The position numbers and the translations under genes were made by a program. A stretch of 64,000 nt of DNA from assembly GCF_017313265.1 (NCBI RefSeq), contig NZ_JAFLQZ010000011.1, positions 122,642 through 186,641 on the forward strand, given 5' to 3'. Positions 25,733 to 34,774 of this stretch are shown here, piece after piece. The notes under the pieces are model-generated. The model was not told the origin of the DNA and did not search any database. It was given only the letters and a program-made list of their open reading frames with translations. The stretch is from Hymenobacter telluris. GTDB taxonomy: Bacteria; Bacteroidota; Bacteroidia; Cytophagales; Hymenobacteraceae. Each line of letters starts with the position of its first letter. Within the stretch, counting starts at the first letter, position 1.

Positions 25733-27496
25733 TTGTCTACACCTCTGCCCCCTAGCCGCCTGACCGGCCTTTTTCGCCGCAAAAGCCTCGACGATTTACT
25801 AGTCAACCCACCTGCCGATGCCGATGGCCACGGCCACAGTGGCGGGCTGGAGCGTCACCTCACCGTCCGCGACCTGACGGCCTTGGGCATTGCCGCCGTT
25901 ATTGGGGCCGGCATTTTCAGCACCATCGGCAACGCCTCCCACGACGGAGGGCCGGCGGTGTCGTTGCTGTTCGTGTTTACGGCCGTGGCCTGCGCGTTTT
26001 CGGCGCTGTGCTACGCGCAGTTTGCCGCCACCATTCCGGTGAGCGGCTCGGCCTATACCTACGCCTACGCCTCGTTTGGGGAGCTAGCCGCCTGGATAAT
26101 TGGCTGGGCCCTGATTATGGAGTACGCTGTGGGCAACATCGTGGTGGCCATATCGTGGTCCGACTACTTCACCGGGCTTATGGATGGTATTGGAGTGCAC
26201 ATTCCCATCTGGCTGACCATGGGCATGCAAAGCGCCCACAAGTACTACAACGAAGTGCTGGAACTGATGCAGTCCGGCAAGCCCCTGGCTGATGCTACTC
26301 CCACGCAGCTAGCGGGTTACAACGCGTGGGCGGCCGCCCCCGAGCTGCCGGGCGGCTTGCGGCTGGTGGTTGACTTACCGGCCGGCCTCATCACGCTGCT
26401 GATTACGGCGGTGGTGTACATCGGCATCAAGGAATCGAAAAACGCCTCCAACCTGCTGGTGCTGCTGAAGCTGCTGGTGGTGGCCACCGTTATTGGGGTG
26501 GGCGTGTTCTACGTGCAGCCCGGCAACTGGAGCCCGTTTGCCCCGAACGGCATTGGGGGCGTGCTGAAAGGTGTATCAGCGGTATTCTTCGCCTATATCG
26601 GCTTCGACGCCATTTCCACCACCGCCGAGGAGTGTAAGAACCCCCAGCGCGACTTGCCCCGCGCTATGATTTACGCCCTCATTATTTGCACGGTCCTCTA
26701 CGTCATTATCACGCTGGTACTCACGGGCATGGTGAGCTACACCGAGCTGGGCGTGGGCGACCCGCTGGCGTTTGTGTTCCAGAAAGTGGGCCTCAACTGG
26801 CTGGCGGGCGTGGTAGCTGTATCGGCTATATTCGCTATGGCGTCGGTGCTGCTGGTGTTCCAGATTGGCCAACCCCGCATCTGGATGACTATGTCGCGCG
26901 ACGGTTTGCTGCCGCCGGTGTTTGCCAAGGTGCACCCTAAGTTTCACACGCCTTCGTTTAGCACCATCGTCACGGGCTTCTTTGTGGGGGTGCCGGCCAT
27001 GCTGCTCAACATGGACCTGGTTATCGACCTGACCAGCATCGGTACGCTGTTCGCCTTTGCGCTGGTGTGCGGCGGCATCCTCATCATCGACCCCTATGGC
27101 ACTTCCGACGCCCGCTTCAAGGTGCCCTACATCAACGGGCAGTTTCTGGTACCGCTACTGCTGGTGGTGGGGGTTGTGCTGGTGTTCACCTACAACCAGG
27201 CCGGTATTCAGGAGTTTCAGAAGGCCCTGAGCAGCGGCTACGAGGAAACCCGCCACTACATTCCGATGCTGGTGTTCTTTTTGTTCAGCATTGCGCTGGC
27301 CTGGCTTTCGTTCCGCAAAAAGCTGAGCCTGCTGCCTACCCTGGGCTTGCTCACCAACCTCTACCTGATGACCCAGCTGGGCGTGAACAACTGGCTGCTG
27401 TTCTTTGGCTGGCTGATTATTGGGTTGGCGCTGTACTTCAACTACGGCTTCAAGCACAGCAAGCTCGGCCTGAAAAAGCCGGTGGCTGGCCGCTAG
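25733..27496 (+). CDS. APC-superfamily amino acid permease
   Basis: Inner-membrane amino acid transporter of 587 aa with about 12-14 helices, close to the cationic amino acid transporter/YfnA group. Helix 1 carries GIAAVIGAGIFSTIG (about residues 52-66), the unwound substrate-binding segment of APC proteins. Helix 6 carries FFAYIGFDAIST, with the conserved EECKNPQRDLPRAM following. A 50-residue His/Gly-containing N-terminal cytosolic tail precedes helix 1. No ATG occurs in frame before helix 1; the TTG at 25733, just behind a promoter box, is the probable start. A GC hairpin at 27525 ends the unit. Substrate specificity is unknown. Confidence 0.9.
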   Translation: MSTPLPPSRLTGLFRRKSLDDLLVNPPADADGHGHSGGLERHLTVRDLTALGIAAVIGAGIFSTIGNASHDGGPAVSLLFVFTAVACAFSALCYAQFAATIPVSGSAYTYAYASFGELAAWIIGWALIMEYAVGNIVVAISWSDYFTGLMDGIGVHIPIWLTMGMQSAHKYYNEVLELMQSGKPLADATPTQLAGYNAWAAAPELPGGLRLVVDLPAGLITLLITAVVYIGIKESKNASNLLVLLKLLVVATVIGVGVFYVQPGNWSPFAPNGIGGVLKGVSAVFFAYIGFDAISTTAEECKNPQRDLPRAMIYALIICTVLYVIITLVLTGMVSYTELGVGDPLAFVFQKVGLNWLAGVVAVSAIFAMASVLLVFQIGQPRIWMTMSRDGLLPPVFAKVHPKFHTPSFSTIVTGFFVGVPAMLLNMDLVIDLTSIGTLFAFALVCGGILIIDPYGTSDARFKVPYINGQFLVPLLLVVGVVLVFTYNQAGIQEFQKALSSGYEETRHYIPMLVFFLFSIALAWLSFRKKLSLLPTLGLLTNLYLMTQLGVNNWLLFFGWLIIGLALYFNYGFKHSKLGLKKPVAGR

Positions 27497-27524
27497 GTTG
27501 TTGCTGTTTAGTGTTGCTTTATCT

Positions 27525-27555
27525 GAACCCGCTGGCCTCTGTAGGCAGCGGGTTC
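27525..27555 (+). terminator. Hairpin after the amino acid permease
   Basis: gaacccgctg pairs with cagcgggttc (10 bp) around an 11-nt loop, 28 nt past the stop codon. There is no strong T-run. Confidence 0.6.
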
Positions 27556-27610
27556 GTTGTGTAGGCTAGCACAGGAGTCTTGTGTTTATAAAGCATATTA
27601 CCTGCTGATT

Positions 27611-30600
27611 ATGGCTGCTGATTCCTTGCTTGTCGCCCGCCTCGAAGCCGCCCGTCATGAGTTGCTGGACCTAGGTATGCGCAACCCGTTGCTCAACTTT
27701 CGGCCTTCGCCGGCGCGGGGCGTAATGATGATGCGGGAGCAGTCGGCGCTGGTGTACGAGGTGCTGGTGCGCCAAGGCAAAACCATGTACTTCCAGGGCG
27801 CGCCCGGTTCCAGCAAAACCATCAAGCCTTCGGAGCACACACAGTTCATAAGCGGCTTCACGCACCTGGAAGCTGCCTGGGCGAGCCATAGTTCCTCCAA
27901 CACCCAGGCCCGGCGCGACGACCACCAGGACGCCGCAACACCGCCGGTGCCCGCACCAGTTGAACTCACGGAAGGCGAGCGGGCCGCTTTACTTACCGAC
28001 AACAAGCTGCAAACCGACGAACCGGTTGATAAGCTGGAACGCCGCCTGATGAACACGTACTACACGGCCCGCACCAGCTTGGAGGAGCAGGGTGTCAATA
28101 TTCTGTATCTGGCGCTGGGACAATTGCTATGGTACGAAGCTGACAGCAGCCCCGAGCCGCGTCGGGCTCCGCTGGTGCTGGTGCCGGTGTTGCTGGAGCG
28201 CGGCACGGCCGCCGAGCGGTTCAAGCTGCGTTATACCGGCGCCGAAATCGAAAGTAACCTCTCCCTGCAAGCCAAGCTAAAAGCTGGTTTCGGGTTGCTG
28301 TTACCGCCGCTGGATGAGGAAGTGCCTGTAGCAGACTATTATACGGCCGTAGCTGCTGCGGTAGCGGGCATGTCGCGCTGGCAAGTGGAAGCGGATAGCA
28401 TCACGCTAGGCTTCTTTTCCTTCGGGAAGTTCATGCTCTACCACGACCTGGACCCCGCCACTTGGCCCGCCGGCACCGCCCTGCTCGGCCACCCCGCCAT
28501 TGCCGCCCTGCTCGGCCCCGACACCGGCTTCCGGGACCCGGCGCCCACGCTCAACGAAACCACCTTCCTCGATACCGATAGTCCCGCCCACGAGCTGCAT
28601 CAGGTACTGGACGCCGACAGTTCCCAGCTACTGGCGCTGCTGGCCGTGCACGAAGGCCGCAACTTGGTGGTGCAGGGGCCACCCGGCACCGGCAAGTCGC
28701 AGACCATTGCCAACCTGCTGGCCGAAGCCATTGGCGCGGGCAAGAAGGTGCTGTTCGTGGCCGAAAAGATGGCCGCGCTGGAAGTGGTGAAGCGCCGCCT
28801 CGACGGCCTGGGCCTGGGCGCCGCCTGCCTGGAGCTGCACAGCCACAAAGCCAACAAGAAAGCCCTGCACGACGAGCTGAAGCACACGCTAAGCCTCGGC
28901 CGACCCGCCACCGCAGCCTCAGTGGCCGACCAGGTGGCGCAGCTGCCCCGCTACCGCGCCACCCTCAACGCCTACGCGCTGGCCGTAAATGCCCCGCTGG
29001 GTTTCAGTCGCCGCACGGCGCAGCAGGTGGCAGGCGAGCTGCTACGTCTGAACGAGAAACGCGGGCCCGTGGAACTGCCGCGCCTGCCTTTTCCCAACCT
29101 CGCCACCTGGACTGATGCCGATGCTGCCCACGCCGAAACGCTGGCTGCCCAGGTACAGGCTACGGTGCAGAAAATAGGAAAGCCTAGCGCCCTGCTTTTC
29201 TGGGGCAGTGAGCTGACCGTACTGCTGCCCGCCACGCAGGCCGTTCTGTCCGAGCAACTTACCAAAGCACAGCAAGCCGTAACCAACCTTGCTATAGCGG
29301 CTACCAAGCTGGCGCAGCACTTAGGGCTGCCGGTGCCAACGGAGCGCGCCGCCACTGAAGCCCTGCTACCCGCCGCCCGCCACGCGCAGCTGGCTCCCAC
29401 CTTGCGCCACCTGGCCGTGCAGGACGGTGCCTGGCTTACTCAAACCGCTCAACTAGCTGAAAGTGTGCAGGCTGGGGCTGCATATACCCGCCTGCGCCAG
29501 CAGCACGAGGCTACCGTGCTTCCGGAGGCTTGGGCGCAACCGTTGCTGCCTGAGCGCGCGGCTTTCCTGAGTTACGGCGACAAGTGGTGGAATTTCCTGA
29601 GCGGTGACTACCGCCGCGCCAAAAAACGCCTGCAAAGCCTGTGGCGCGGCCCGCTCCCTACCGAGCCGGCCGCCGTACTTCGTACCCTCGACGCCATGCT
29701 GGATGCGGCCCGCCACGCGCAGTTGCTTTCACAAGCATCTGGCTTGATGGCCACTCTGTTCGGCCCGGCCTGGCAGGGCGTCCGCTCCGATTGGGGCGCT
29801 CTGGAGAAAGCGCAGCACTACCTGACGCTCACGCACCAACGCATCAGCCGGAACGAGCTGCCGAATGAACTGTTAGTGTATCTCGCGCAGGCCCCGAATC
29901 CGGAACAGCTGACCCCGCTGCTCACCGCTCTTGAAATTGCTTTAGCCGAGCACCGCACTGCCGTGCAGGCCGTGGTAGATAGCCTGCAACTCAACGAAAT
30001 CCGTCGGTTTGGGCCGGAGGGGCGGTTGCAATTCCAAGCTTTTGCGCAGCAGCTTACGATGTTAGCCGCCTGGGCCACCGACCTGCCCGCTTTGCGCTTG
30101 ACCACTGAGTGGAACAACGTGGCGGCTACGGTGCAGGCCGATGGGCTGGCGGAAATGCTGCTGCTGGCCGAGCGGTGGGAGCCAGCCGCCCACCACTTAG
30201 TGGCCGCCGTTCGGCAGACGTGGCTGGAGTTTTTGCAAAAACTGGCCTACGAGCAGCACCCCGCATTGCGCCAGTTCGAGCGGGCCAGCCACGAGGAAAC
30301 CACCACTCGTTTCCGGCAAGCCGACCGAGACTCACTCTACCACAACCGGGTGCGAGCCATGCAGCAGCATTTCGAGCAGTTGCCCAACCAGTTAGCCAGT
30401 GGTCAGATGCTGGTACTGCGCAACGAATTTGCCAAGAAAGCCCGCCATTTGCCGTTGCGCAAATTGATGCAGCAGGCTGGCCGGGCCGTGCAGGCCATCA
30501 AGCCGGTGTTCATGATGTCGCCGCTGTCGGTGGCCAGCTACCTGCCGCCGGGGGCCGTGGAGTTCGACCTGGTGGTGTTTGATGAAGCCAGCCAGGTGAA

Positions 30601-32431
30601 GCCCGTCGAAGCCCTGGGTGCCATTGCCCGCGGCCGGCAGCTAGTCGTAGTCGGCGACTCCAAGCAGCTCCCGCCCACCTCGTTCTTCGACTCCCTCACC
30701 GGCGCCGGGGAAGACACCGACGAGGACAACGTAACGGCTGACATTCAGAGTATTCTGGAGTTGTGCAAAGCCCGCCAAATGCCCGAGCGGATGCTGCGCT
30801 GGCACTACCGCAGCCAGCACCAGTCGTTGATTGCCGCATCCAACCACCTGTTCTATCACGACAAGCTGGTGGTTTTCCCTAGTCCCGGCGGGCAAGAAGA
30901 ACTGGGCCTGGCCTACCATTATCTGCCCGGCACCTACTACGAGCGGGGCACCACGCGCACCAACCCGCTGGAAGCGCAAGCCGTGGCCGAAGCCGTGTTG
31001 CGCCATGCCCGCACCAACCCGCACCGCACGCTAGGAGTAGTGGCTTTCAGCACGGCGCAGCGGCAGGCCATTCAGGATGCGTTGGAAAAACTGCGCCGCC
31101 AGCACCCCGAAACCGAGGCGTTTTTCAGCGGCCACCCACACGAACCGTTCTTCGTGAAAAACCTGGAAAACGTGCAGGGCGACGAGCGGGACGTTATCCT
31201 GATCAGCATCGGCTACGGCCGCACGCAGGAGGGCTACCTGGCCATGAATTTCGGGCCACTGAACGGAGAAGGTGGTGAACGGCGGATTAACGTGCTCATT
31301 TCCCGCGCCAAGCAGCGCTGCGAAGTATTCACCAACCTCACCGCCGACGACCTGGATTTGAGCCGCACTACCGCCAAAGGAGTAGCCGCTCTTAAGACCT
31401 TTTTGGCTTTTGCCCAGCACGGCCGCCTGCCCGAAAACCAGGAAACCAGCCTGGCTGAGGAGTCGCCGTTCGAGGAGGCCGTGCACCGCGCCCTCACGGC
31501 CCGCGGCTACGTGGTGCGCCCCCAGGTTGGGAGCCAAGGGTTCTATATTGATTTGGCCGTAGTGGACCCCGACCAGCCAGGCCGCTACGTGCTGGGCATT
31601 GAGTGCGACGGCGCCATGTACCACCGCGCCCGCTCGGCCCGCGACCGGGACCGGCTGCGGCAGCAAGTGTTGGAAAACGTGGGGTGGCGCCTGCACCGTA
31701 TCTGGAGCACCGACTGGTTTCGCAACCCCACCGCCGAAATCGAGCGTGCTGTACAAGCCATCGAGCAAGCCCGCTACCTCGCCCCCCTCGCTGCTGCCGA
31801 TGAGCTGGAAACCGAAGCAGCGACACCACCGGAAGCACCAGTAGGCATAAAGCGCGAGGACATTGCCGCCAGTTCAATTGCCCTTGCCGCTAGCTACCAG
31901 ATAGCGCAACTGCCAGCGGCCATCCGCAACCGCGAGTTGCACCAGCACAATCTTGGGCAGCTGGCCGGTTGGCTGGCGCAGGTGGTGCGTATCGAAAGCC
32001 CGATACACATTGAGGAAGCCACGCGCCGGTTAGCCCAAGCCAGTGGGGCAACGCAGGTAGGAGCGCGCATCCGCAAAACCGTGCAGGCTGCGGCCTTGCT
32101 GGCTACCAACCTGCGCCATCTGCGCCGCCAGGGTGATTTCCTGTGGGAAAACACCATGCAGCAACCGCCCCTGCGCGACCGAAGCCAACTGCCAGCCAGT
32201 GTACGCAAGCTGCTGCTGGTAGCCCCCGAAGAGGTGGCCCTCGCCCTGCGTACCGTAGTAGAGCAAAGTTTCACGCTGCCCCGCGAAGCCGTGTTTTTGC
32301 CCACCGTGCGGCTATTAGGATTCAGCCGCCTGAGCGAAGAAATGCGGCAGTATTTAGAGCCAATGCTAGCCGAGCTATTAGCAAAAGGTGAGCTAGAGGA
32401 AACAAACGGGGTGCTGAAGCCTAGTAGTTAA
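27611..32431 (+). CDS. DUF4011-SF1 helicase-PD-(D/E)XK nuclease-DUF3320 protein
   Basis: A very large (1606 aa) cytosolic multidomain enzyme. Residues 1-~250 form the DUF4011 region (ARHELLDLGMRNPLLNF). A UPF1-like superfamily 1 helicase follows, with Walker A GPPGTGKSQT near 356-365, Walker B VVFDEASQV near 987, then GDSKQLPPTSFF, RWHYRSQHQSLI, NVQGDERDVILIS and NVLISRAKQR. At about 1290-1390 is a Vsr/MTES_1575-type nuclease fold with FYIDLAVVD and LGIECDGAMYH. A DUF3320 domain (about 1420-1520) follows. Proteins of this layout are found near defence islands and are suspected in anti-phage or DNA repair roles. Here no other defence gene is near. The ATG at 27611 is chosen over 27557 because homology-like sequence begins there. 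Confidence 0.9.
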   Translation: MAADSLLVARLEAARHELLDLGMRNPLLNFRPSPARGVMMMREQSALVYEVLVRQGKTMYFQGAPGSSKTIKPSEHTQFISGFTHLEAAWASHSSSNTQARRDDHQDAATPPVPAPVELTEGERAALLTDNKLQTDEPVDKLERRLMNTYYTARTSLEEQGVNILYLALGQLLWYEADSSPEPRRAPLVLVPVLLERGTAAERFKLRYTGAEIESNLSLQAKLKAGFGLLLPPLDEEVPVADYYTAVAAAVAGMSRWQVEADSITLGFFSFGKFMLYHDLDPATWPAGTALLGHPAIAALLGPDTGFRDPAPTLNETTFLDTDSPAHELHQVLDADSSQLLALLAVHEGRNLVVQGPPGTGKSQTIANLLAEAIGAGKKVLFVAEKMAALEVVKRRLDGLGLGAACLELHSHKANKKALHDELKHTLSLGRPATAASVADQVAQLPRYRATLNAYALAVNAPLGFSRRTAQQVAGELLRLNEKRGPVELPRLPFPNLATWTDADAAHAETLAAQVQATVQKIGKPSALLFWGSELTVLLPATQAVLSEQLTKAQQAVTNLAIAATKLAQHLGLPVPTERAATEALLPAARHAQLAPTLRHLAVQDGAWLTQTAQLAESVQAGAAYTRLRQQHEATVLPEAWAQPLLPERAAFLSYGDKWWNFLSGDYRRAKKRLQSLWRGPLPTEPAAVLRTLDAMLDAARHAQLLSQASGLMATLFGPAWQGVRSDWGALEKAQHYLTLTHQRISRNELPNELLVYLAQAPNPEQLTPLLTALEIALAEHRTAVQAVVDSLQLNEIRRFGPEGRLQFQAFAQQLTMLAAWATDLPALRLTTEWNNVAATVQADGLAEMLLLAERWEPAAHHLVAAVRQTWLEFLQKLAYEQHPALRQFERASHEETTTRFRQADRDSLYHNRVRAMQQHFEQLPNQLASGQMLVLRNEFAKKARHLPLRKLMQQAGRAVQAIKPVFMMSPLSVASYLPPGAVEFDLVVFDEASQVKPVEALGAIARGRQLVVVGDSKQLPPTSFFDSLTGAGEDTDEDNVTADIQSILELCKARQMPERMLRWHYRSQHQSLIAASNHLFYHDKLVVFPSPGGQEELGLAYHYLPGTYYERGTTRTNPLEAQAVAEAVLRHARTNPHRTLGVVAFSTAQRQAIQDALEKLRRQHPETEAFFSGHPHEPFFVKNLENVQGDERDVILISIGYGRTQEGYLAMNFGPLNGEGGERRINVLISRAKQRCEVFTNLTADDLDLSRTTAKGVAALKTFLAFAQHGRLPENQETSLAEESPFEEAVHRALTARGYVVRPQVGSQGFYIDLAVVDPDQPGRYVLGIECDGAMYHRARSARDRDRLRQQVLENVGWRLHRIWSTDWFRNPTAEIERAVQAIEQARYLAPLAAADELETEAATPPEAPVGIKREDIAASSIALAASYQIAQLPAAIRNRELHQHNLGQLAGWLAQVVRIESPIHIEEATRRLAQASGATQVGARIRKTVQAAALLATNLRHLRRQGDFLWENTMQQPPLRDRSQLPASVRKLLLVAPEEVALALRTVVEQSFTLPREAVFLPTVRLLGFSRLSEEMRQYLEPMLAELLAKGELEETNGVLKPSS

Positions 32432-32510
32432 GCAAGCATTCCAACTACTTTTCCGGCACTCTCACGTGTAAACCGGGCTATTAGGATGGGCTACACAATA
32501 GAAGCCTGAA

Positions 32511-33470
32511 CTACTTGGCCCGGTGGATAATAGCCACGCTAATCAGGATGATAACCATGCCCAGGAAGTGCCAGTAGTTGAAGGCTTCGCCATCGAGCAC
32601 GCCCCAGGCCAGCGCCACTATCGGAATCAGGTAGGTGTTGGAGGCGGCGAACAGGGCGGTGGAGCTTTGGATAAGCTTGTTGAATAGCACCATAGCCACG
32701 GCCGTGCTCATGGTGGCCAGCAGCGCAATGTAGCCGAAGGCGGGCCACGCGCCGGGCGCCGTGTTCAACTTCAGCAGGAAATCGGTGCCGAATAGCAGAA
32801 ATGCCAGCGCCGGCCCGCCAATGAAAAGCAGCAGCAAGCTAGTTACGGCCATGGCGGGCATGCCATGGAAATGGTGCTTGATGATGTTCACGCTCATGCC
32901 GTAGCCCAACGTTGCCAGCACAATGTAGAGGCCGTACCAGGCATTGCCTTCCCCCGAAGGTGTGGCATCACCGCCGCTGCCACCCAACTGCATCAGCACC
33001 ACCGTACCAAGTAGCCCCAGCACGATGCCCAGCACCCGCAGCCCCGTGAGCTTCTGCCCGAAAAAAGCGGCACCTACTACCAGCGTAAATACCACCGTCA
33101 GGGCGTTGAGTACCCCCGCTAGCCCCGAGGCCAGCCGGGTTTCGGCGTATGCGAACAGGAAAGCCGGAATCAAGGTGCCGACCACGCCGCTTAGAATCAG
33201 CCATTTGATTCGGCTGCGGTCCACTTTGCTTACGTGCTTGAGGGCAAACGGCAGCAGCAACAGTGCTGCCACGCTCACCCGCGCCGCGCCCAATTCCAGC
33301 GCCGAAAACACCACCAAGCCCTTCTTCATTAAGATAAACGAAGTACCCCAGATGCTGGCCAGCACCACCAGCAAGCCCCAGGCCGAAGCCGGAATCCGGT
33401 GGGGTGGGGGCGCAGCTACCGGGGGCGTGGCAGGGGCAGTGGTAACGGCCGGGGCGGGGGAAGTCGGCAT
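32511..33470 (-). CDS. EamA/DMT-family permease
   Basis: A 319-aa drug/metabolite-type transporter with ten predicted helices made of two EamA repeats. The first repeat starts GLLVVLASIWGTSFILMKKGL; the second starts GLYIVLATLGYGMSVNIIKHH. The basic cytosolic stretch KHVSKVDRSR lies between helices 2 and 3. The N-terminus (about 28 residues) is an Ala/Pro/Thr-rich tail. Possible cargoes are amino acids or other metabolites. The stop codon is 80 bp from that of the convergent helicase gene. A perfect 40-bp palindrome lies upstream. Confidence 0.9.
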   Translation of the reverse strand: MPTSPAPAVTTAPATPPVAAPPPHRIPASAWGLLVVLASIWGTSFILMKKGLVVFSALELGAARVSVAALLLLPFALKHVSKVDRSRIKWLILSGVVGTLIPAFLFAYAETRLASGLAGVLNALTVVFTLVVGAAFFGQKLTGLRVLGIVLGLLGTVVLMQLGGSGGDATPSGEGNAWYGLYIVLATLGYGMSVNIIKHHFHGMPAMAVTSLLLLFIGGPALAFLLFGTDFLLKLNTAPGAWPAFGYIALLATMSTAVAMVLFNKLIQSSTALFAASNTYLIPIVALAWGVLDGEAFNYWHFLGMVIILISVAIIHRAK

Positions 33471-33509
33471 GGAGCGAAAAGGATAATTAGGCAGGTGGAG
33501 TTAAAAGAA

Positions 33510-33610
33510 GACCGTCATGCTGAGCTTGTCGAAGCATCTCGCGTGCTGACACCGGAGTAGTAATCCAGCATCAGCACGCGAGATGCTTCGACAAGCTCAG
33601 CATGACGGTC
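33510..33610. repeat. Class VI perfect palindromic repeat, copy 1
   Basis: Arms of 40 bp (gaccgtcatgctgagcttgt... ending ...cgtgctga) pair exactly around a 21-nt loop. The same arms occur at 48177-48271 with a different loop, so this is a dispersed element. Confidence 0.96.
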
Positions 33611-33624
33611 TTGTGGTAAAACAA

Positions 33625-34614
33625 TTACCCCACCAAAACAGGTTCGGCGGCAATAATTTCGTCGAGAATGGCGTGTACTTCTTCCACCGAATCGGTTTCG
33701 ACGAGGCGCATGCGCCAGCTTTTGGCACCTTCCAGGCCGCGGAAGTATTGGGCGTAGTGGCGGCGCATCTCGAAGATGCCTACCCGCTGGCCTTTCCACT
33801 CGATGCTCTTATCGAAGTGCATGCGGCACATATTCACGCGTTCCTCCACGGTGGGCGGGGCCAGCAGCTCGCCGGTAGCCACGTAGTGCTTCACCTCCCG
33901 GAATATCCAGGGGTAGCCGATGCTGGCGCGGCCAATCATCACGCCATCCACGCCGTAGCGGTTTTTGTATTCCACGGCTTTCTGGGGCGAGTCGATGTCG
34001 CCGTTGCCGAAGATGGGAATCCGGATGCGCGGGTTTTCCTTGATTTTGGCAATCAGGCGCCAGTCAGCGTCGCCTTTGTACATCTGCACGCGGGTGCGGC
34101 CGTGTACCGTGAGGGCCTCAATGCCAATGTCTTGCAGGCGCTCGGCCACGTCTTCCACGTTCTTGGTGGCATCGTCCCAGCCAAGGCGGGTTTTCACCGT
34201 CACGGGCAAATGCGTGGCTTTCACTACGGCCGAGGTCATTTCCACCATCTTCGGCACGTCGCGCAGCAAAGCCGCACCGGCGCCGCGGCAGGCCACTTGT
34301 TTCACGGGGCAGCCGTAGTTGATGTCGATAAGGTCGGGGCCGGCTAGGGTGCTGATGCGGGCGCACTCGCCCATCGTCTGCACGTCGGAGCCAAACAGCT
34401 GAATGCCAATGGGCCGCTCGTAGTCGAACACGTCGAGCTTCTTGCGGCTCTTGGCGGCATCACGAATCAGGCCTTCCGAGGAAATGAACTCGGTGTACAT
34501 CAAATCGGCCCCGTTGGCTTTGCACACGGCCCGAAACGGCGGGTCCGACACGTCCTCCATGGGCGCGAGCAACAACGGGAAATCGGGCAGAGCAAGGTCG
34601 CGGATGTATACCAC
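33625..34614 (-). CDS. dusB: tRNA-dihydrouridine synthase, DusB type
   Basis: Flavin enzyme that reduces specific uridines of tRNA to dihydrouridine. The 329-aa protein has the TIM-barrel opening LLLAPMEDVSDPPFR (FMN-binding), TEFISSEGLIRD, and the active-site segment INYGCPVKQVACRGAGAALL near 98-117 with Cys102 of GCP as the expected proton donor. Further motifs are VKTRLGWDD and HGRTRVQMYKGDADW, then the IFGNGDI and GVMIGRASIG phosphate-binding loops. Length fits the DusB family. The ATG at 34614 (MVYIRDLALPD) lies 28 nt below a TAAATTTG promoter box. Confidence 0.93.
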   Translation of the reverse strand: MVYIRDLALPDFPLLLAPMEDVSDPPFRAVCKANGADLMYTEFISSEGLIRDAAKSRKKLDVFDYERPIGIQLFGSDVQTMGECARISTLAGPDLIDINYGCPVKQVACRGAGAALLRDVPKMVEMTSAVVKATHLPVTVKTRLGWDDATKNVEDVAERLQDIGIEALTVHGRTRVQMYKGDADWRLIAKIKENPRIRIPIFGNGDIDSPQKAVEYKNRYGVDGVMIGRASIGYPWIFREVKHYVATGELLAPPTVEERVNMCRMHFDKSIEWKGQRVGIFEMRRHYAQYFRGLEGAKSWRMRLVETDSVEEVHAILDEIIAAEPVLVG

Positions 34615-34641
34615 GGATAGAAAAGGTTAGCGGATTTTACG

Positions 34642-34649
34642 CAAATTTA
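34642..34649 (-). promoter_or_regulatory. Bacteroidota-type -7 box for dusB
   Basis: Minus strand TAAATTTG followed by C, a full match to TAnnTTTG. It lies 28-35 nt before the dusB ATG. Confidence 0.5.
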
Positions 34650-34658
34650 CGACATATC

Positions 34659-34768
34659 TAGTGCTTCGTGCTGAGTGCATCGTGCTTAGGCGGTTCTCTG
34701 TACTATTGACTTCTGCCCAAGCACCGAATACCGCCAACAAAGCACTAGGCACAAAGCACTAAGCACTA
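34659..34768. repeat. Imperfect inverted repeat of agtgcttcgtgctgag words (class V)
   Basis: The left arm of gtgcttcgtgctgagtgc words is mirrored by aagcactaggcacaaagcac words ending 6 bp before the CPBP gene. Arms are about 30 bp with several mismatches, and the loop is about 45 nt. Confidence 0.7.
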
Positions 34769-34774
34769 AAAATC

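Noticed and set aside
33583..34347. 254-codon plus-strand frame beginning MLRQAQHD
   Set aside because: Its start is the arm of the class VI palindrome and the remainder is antisense to dusB.
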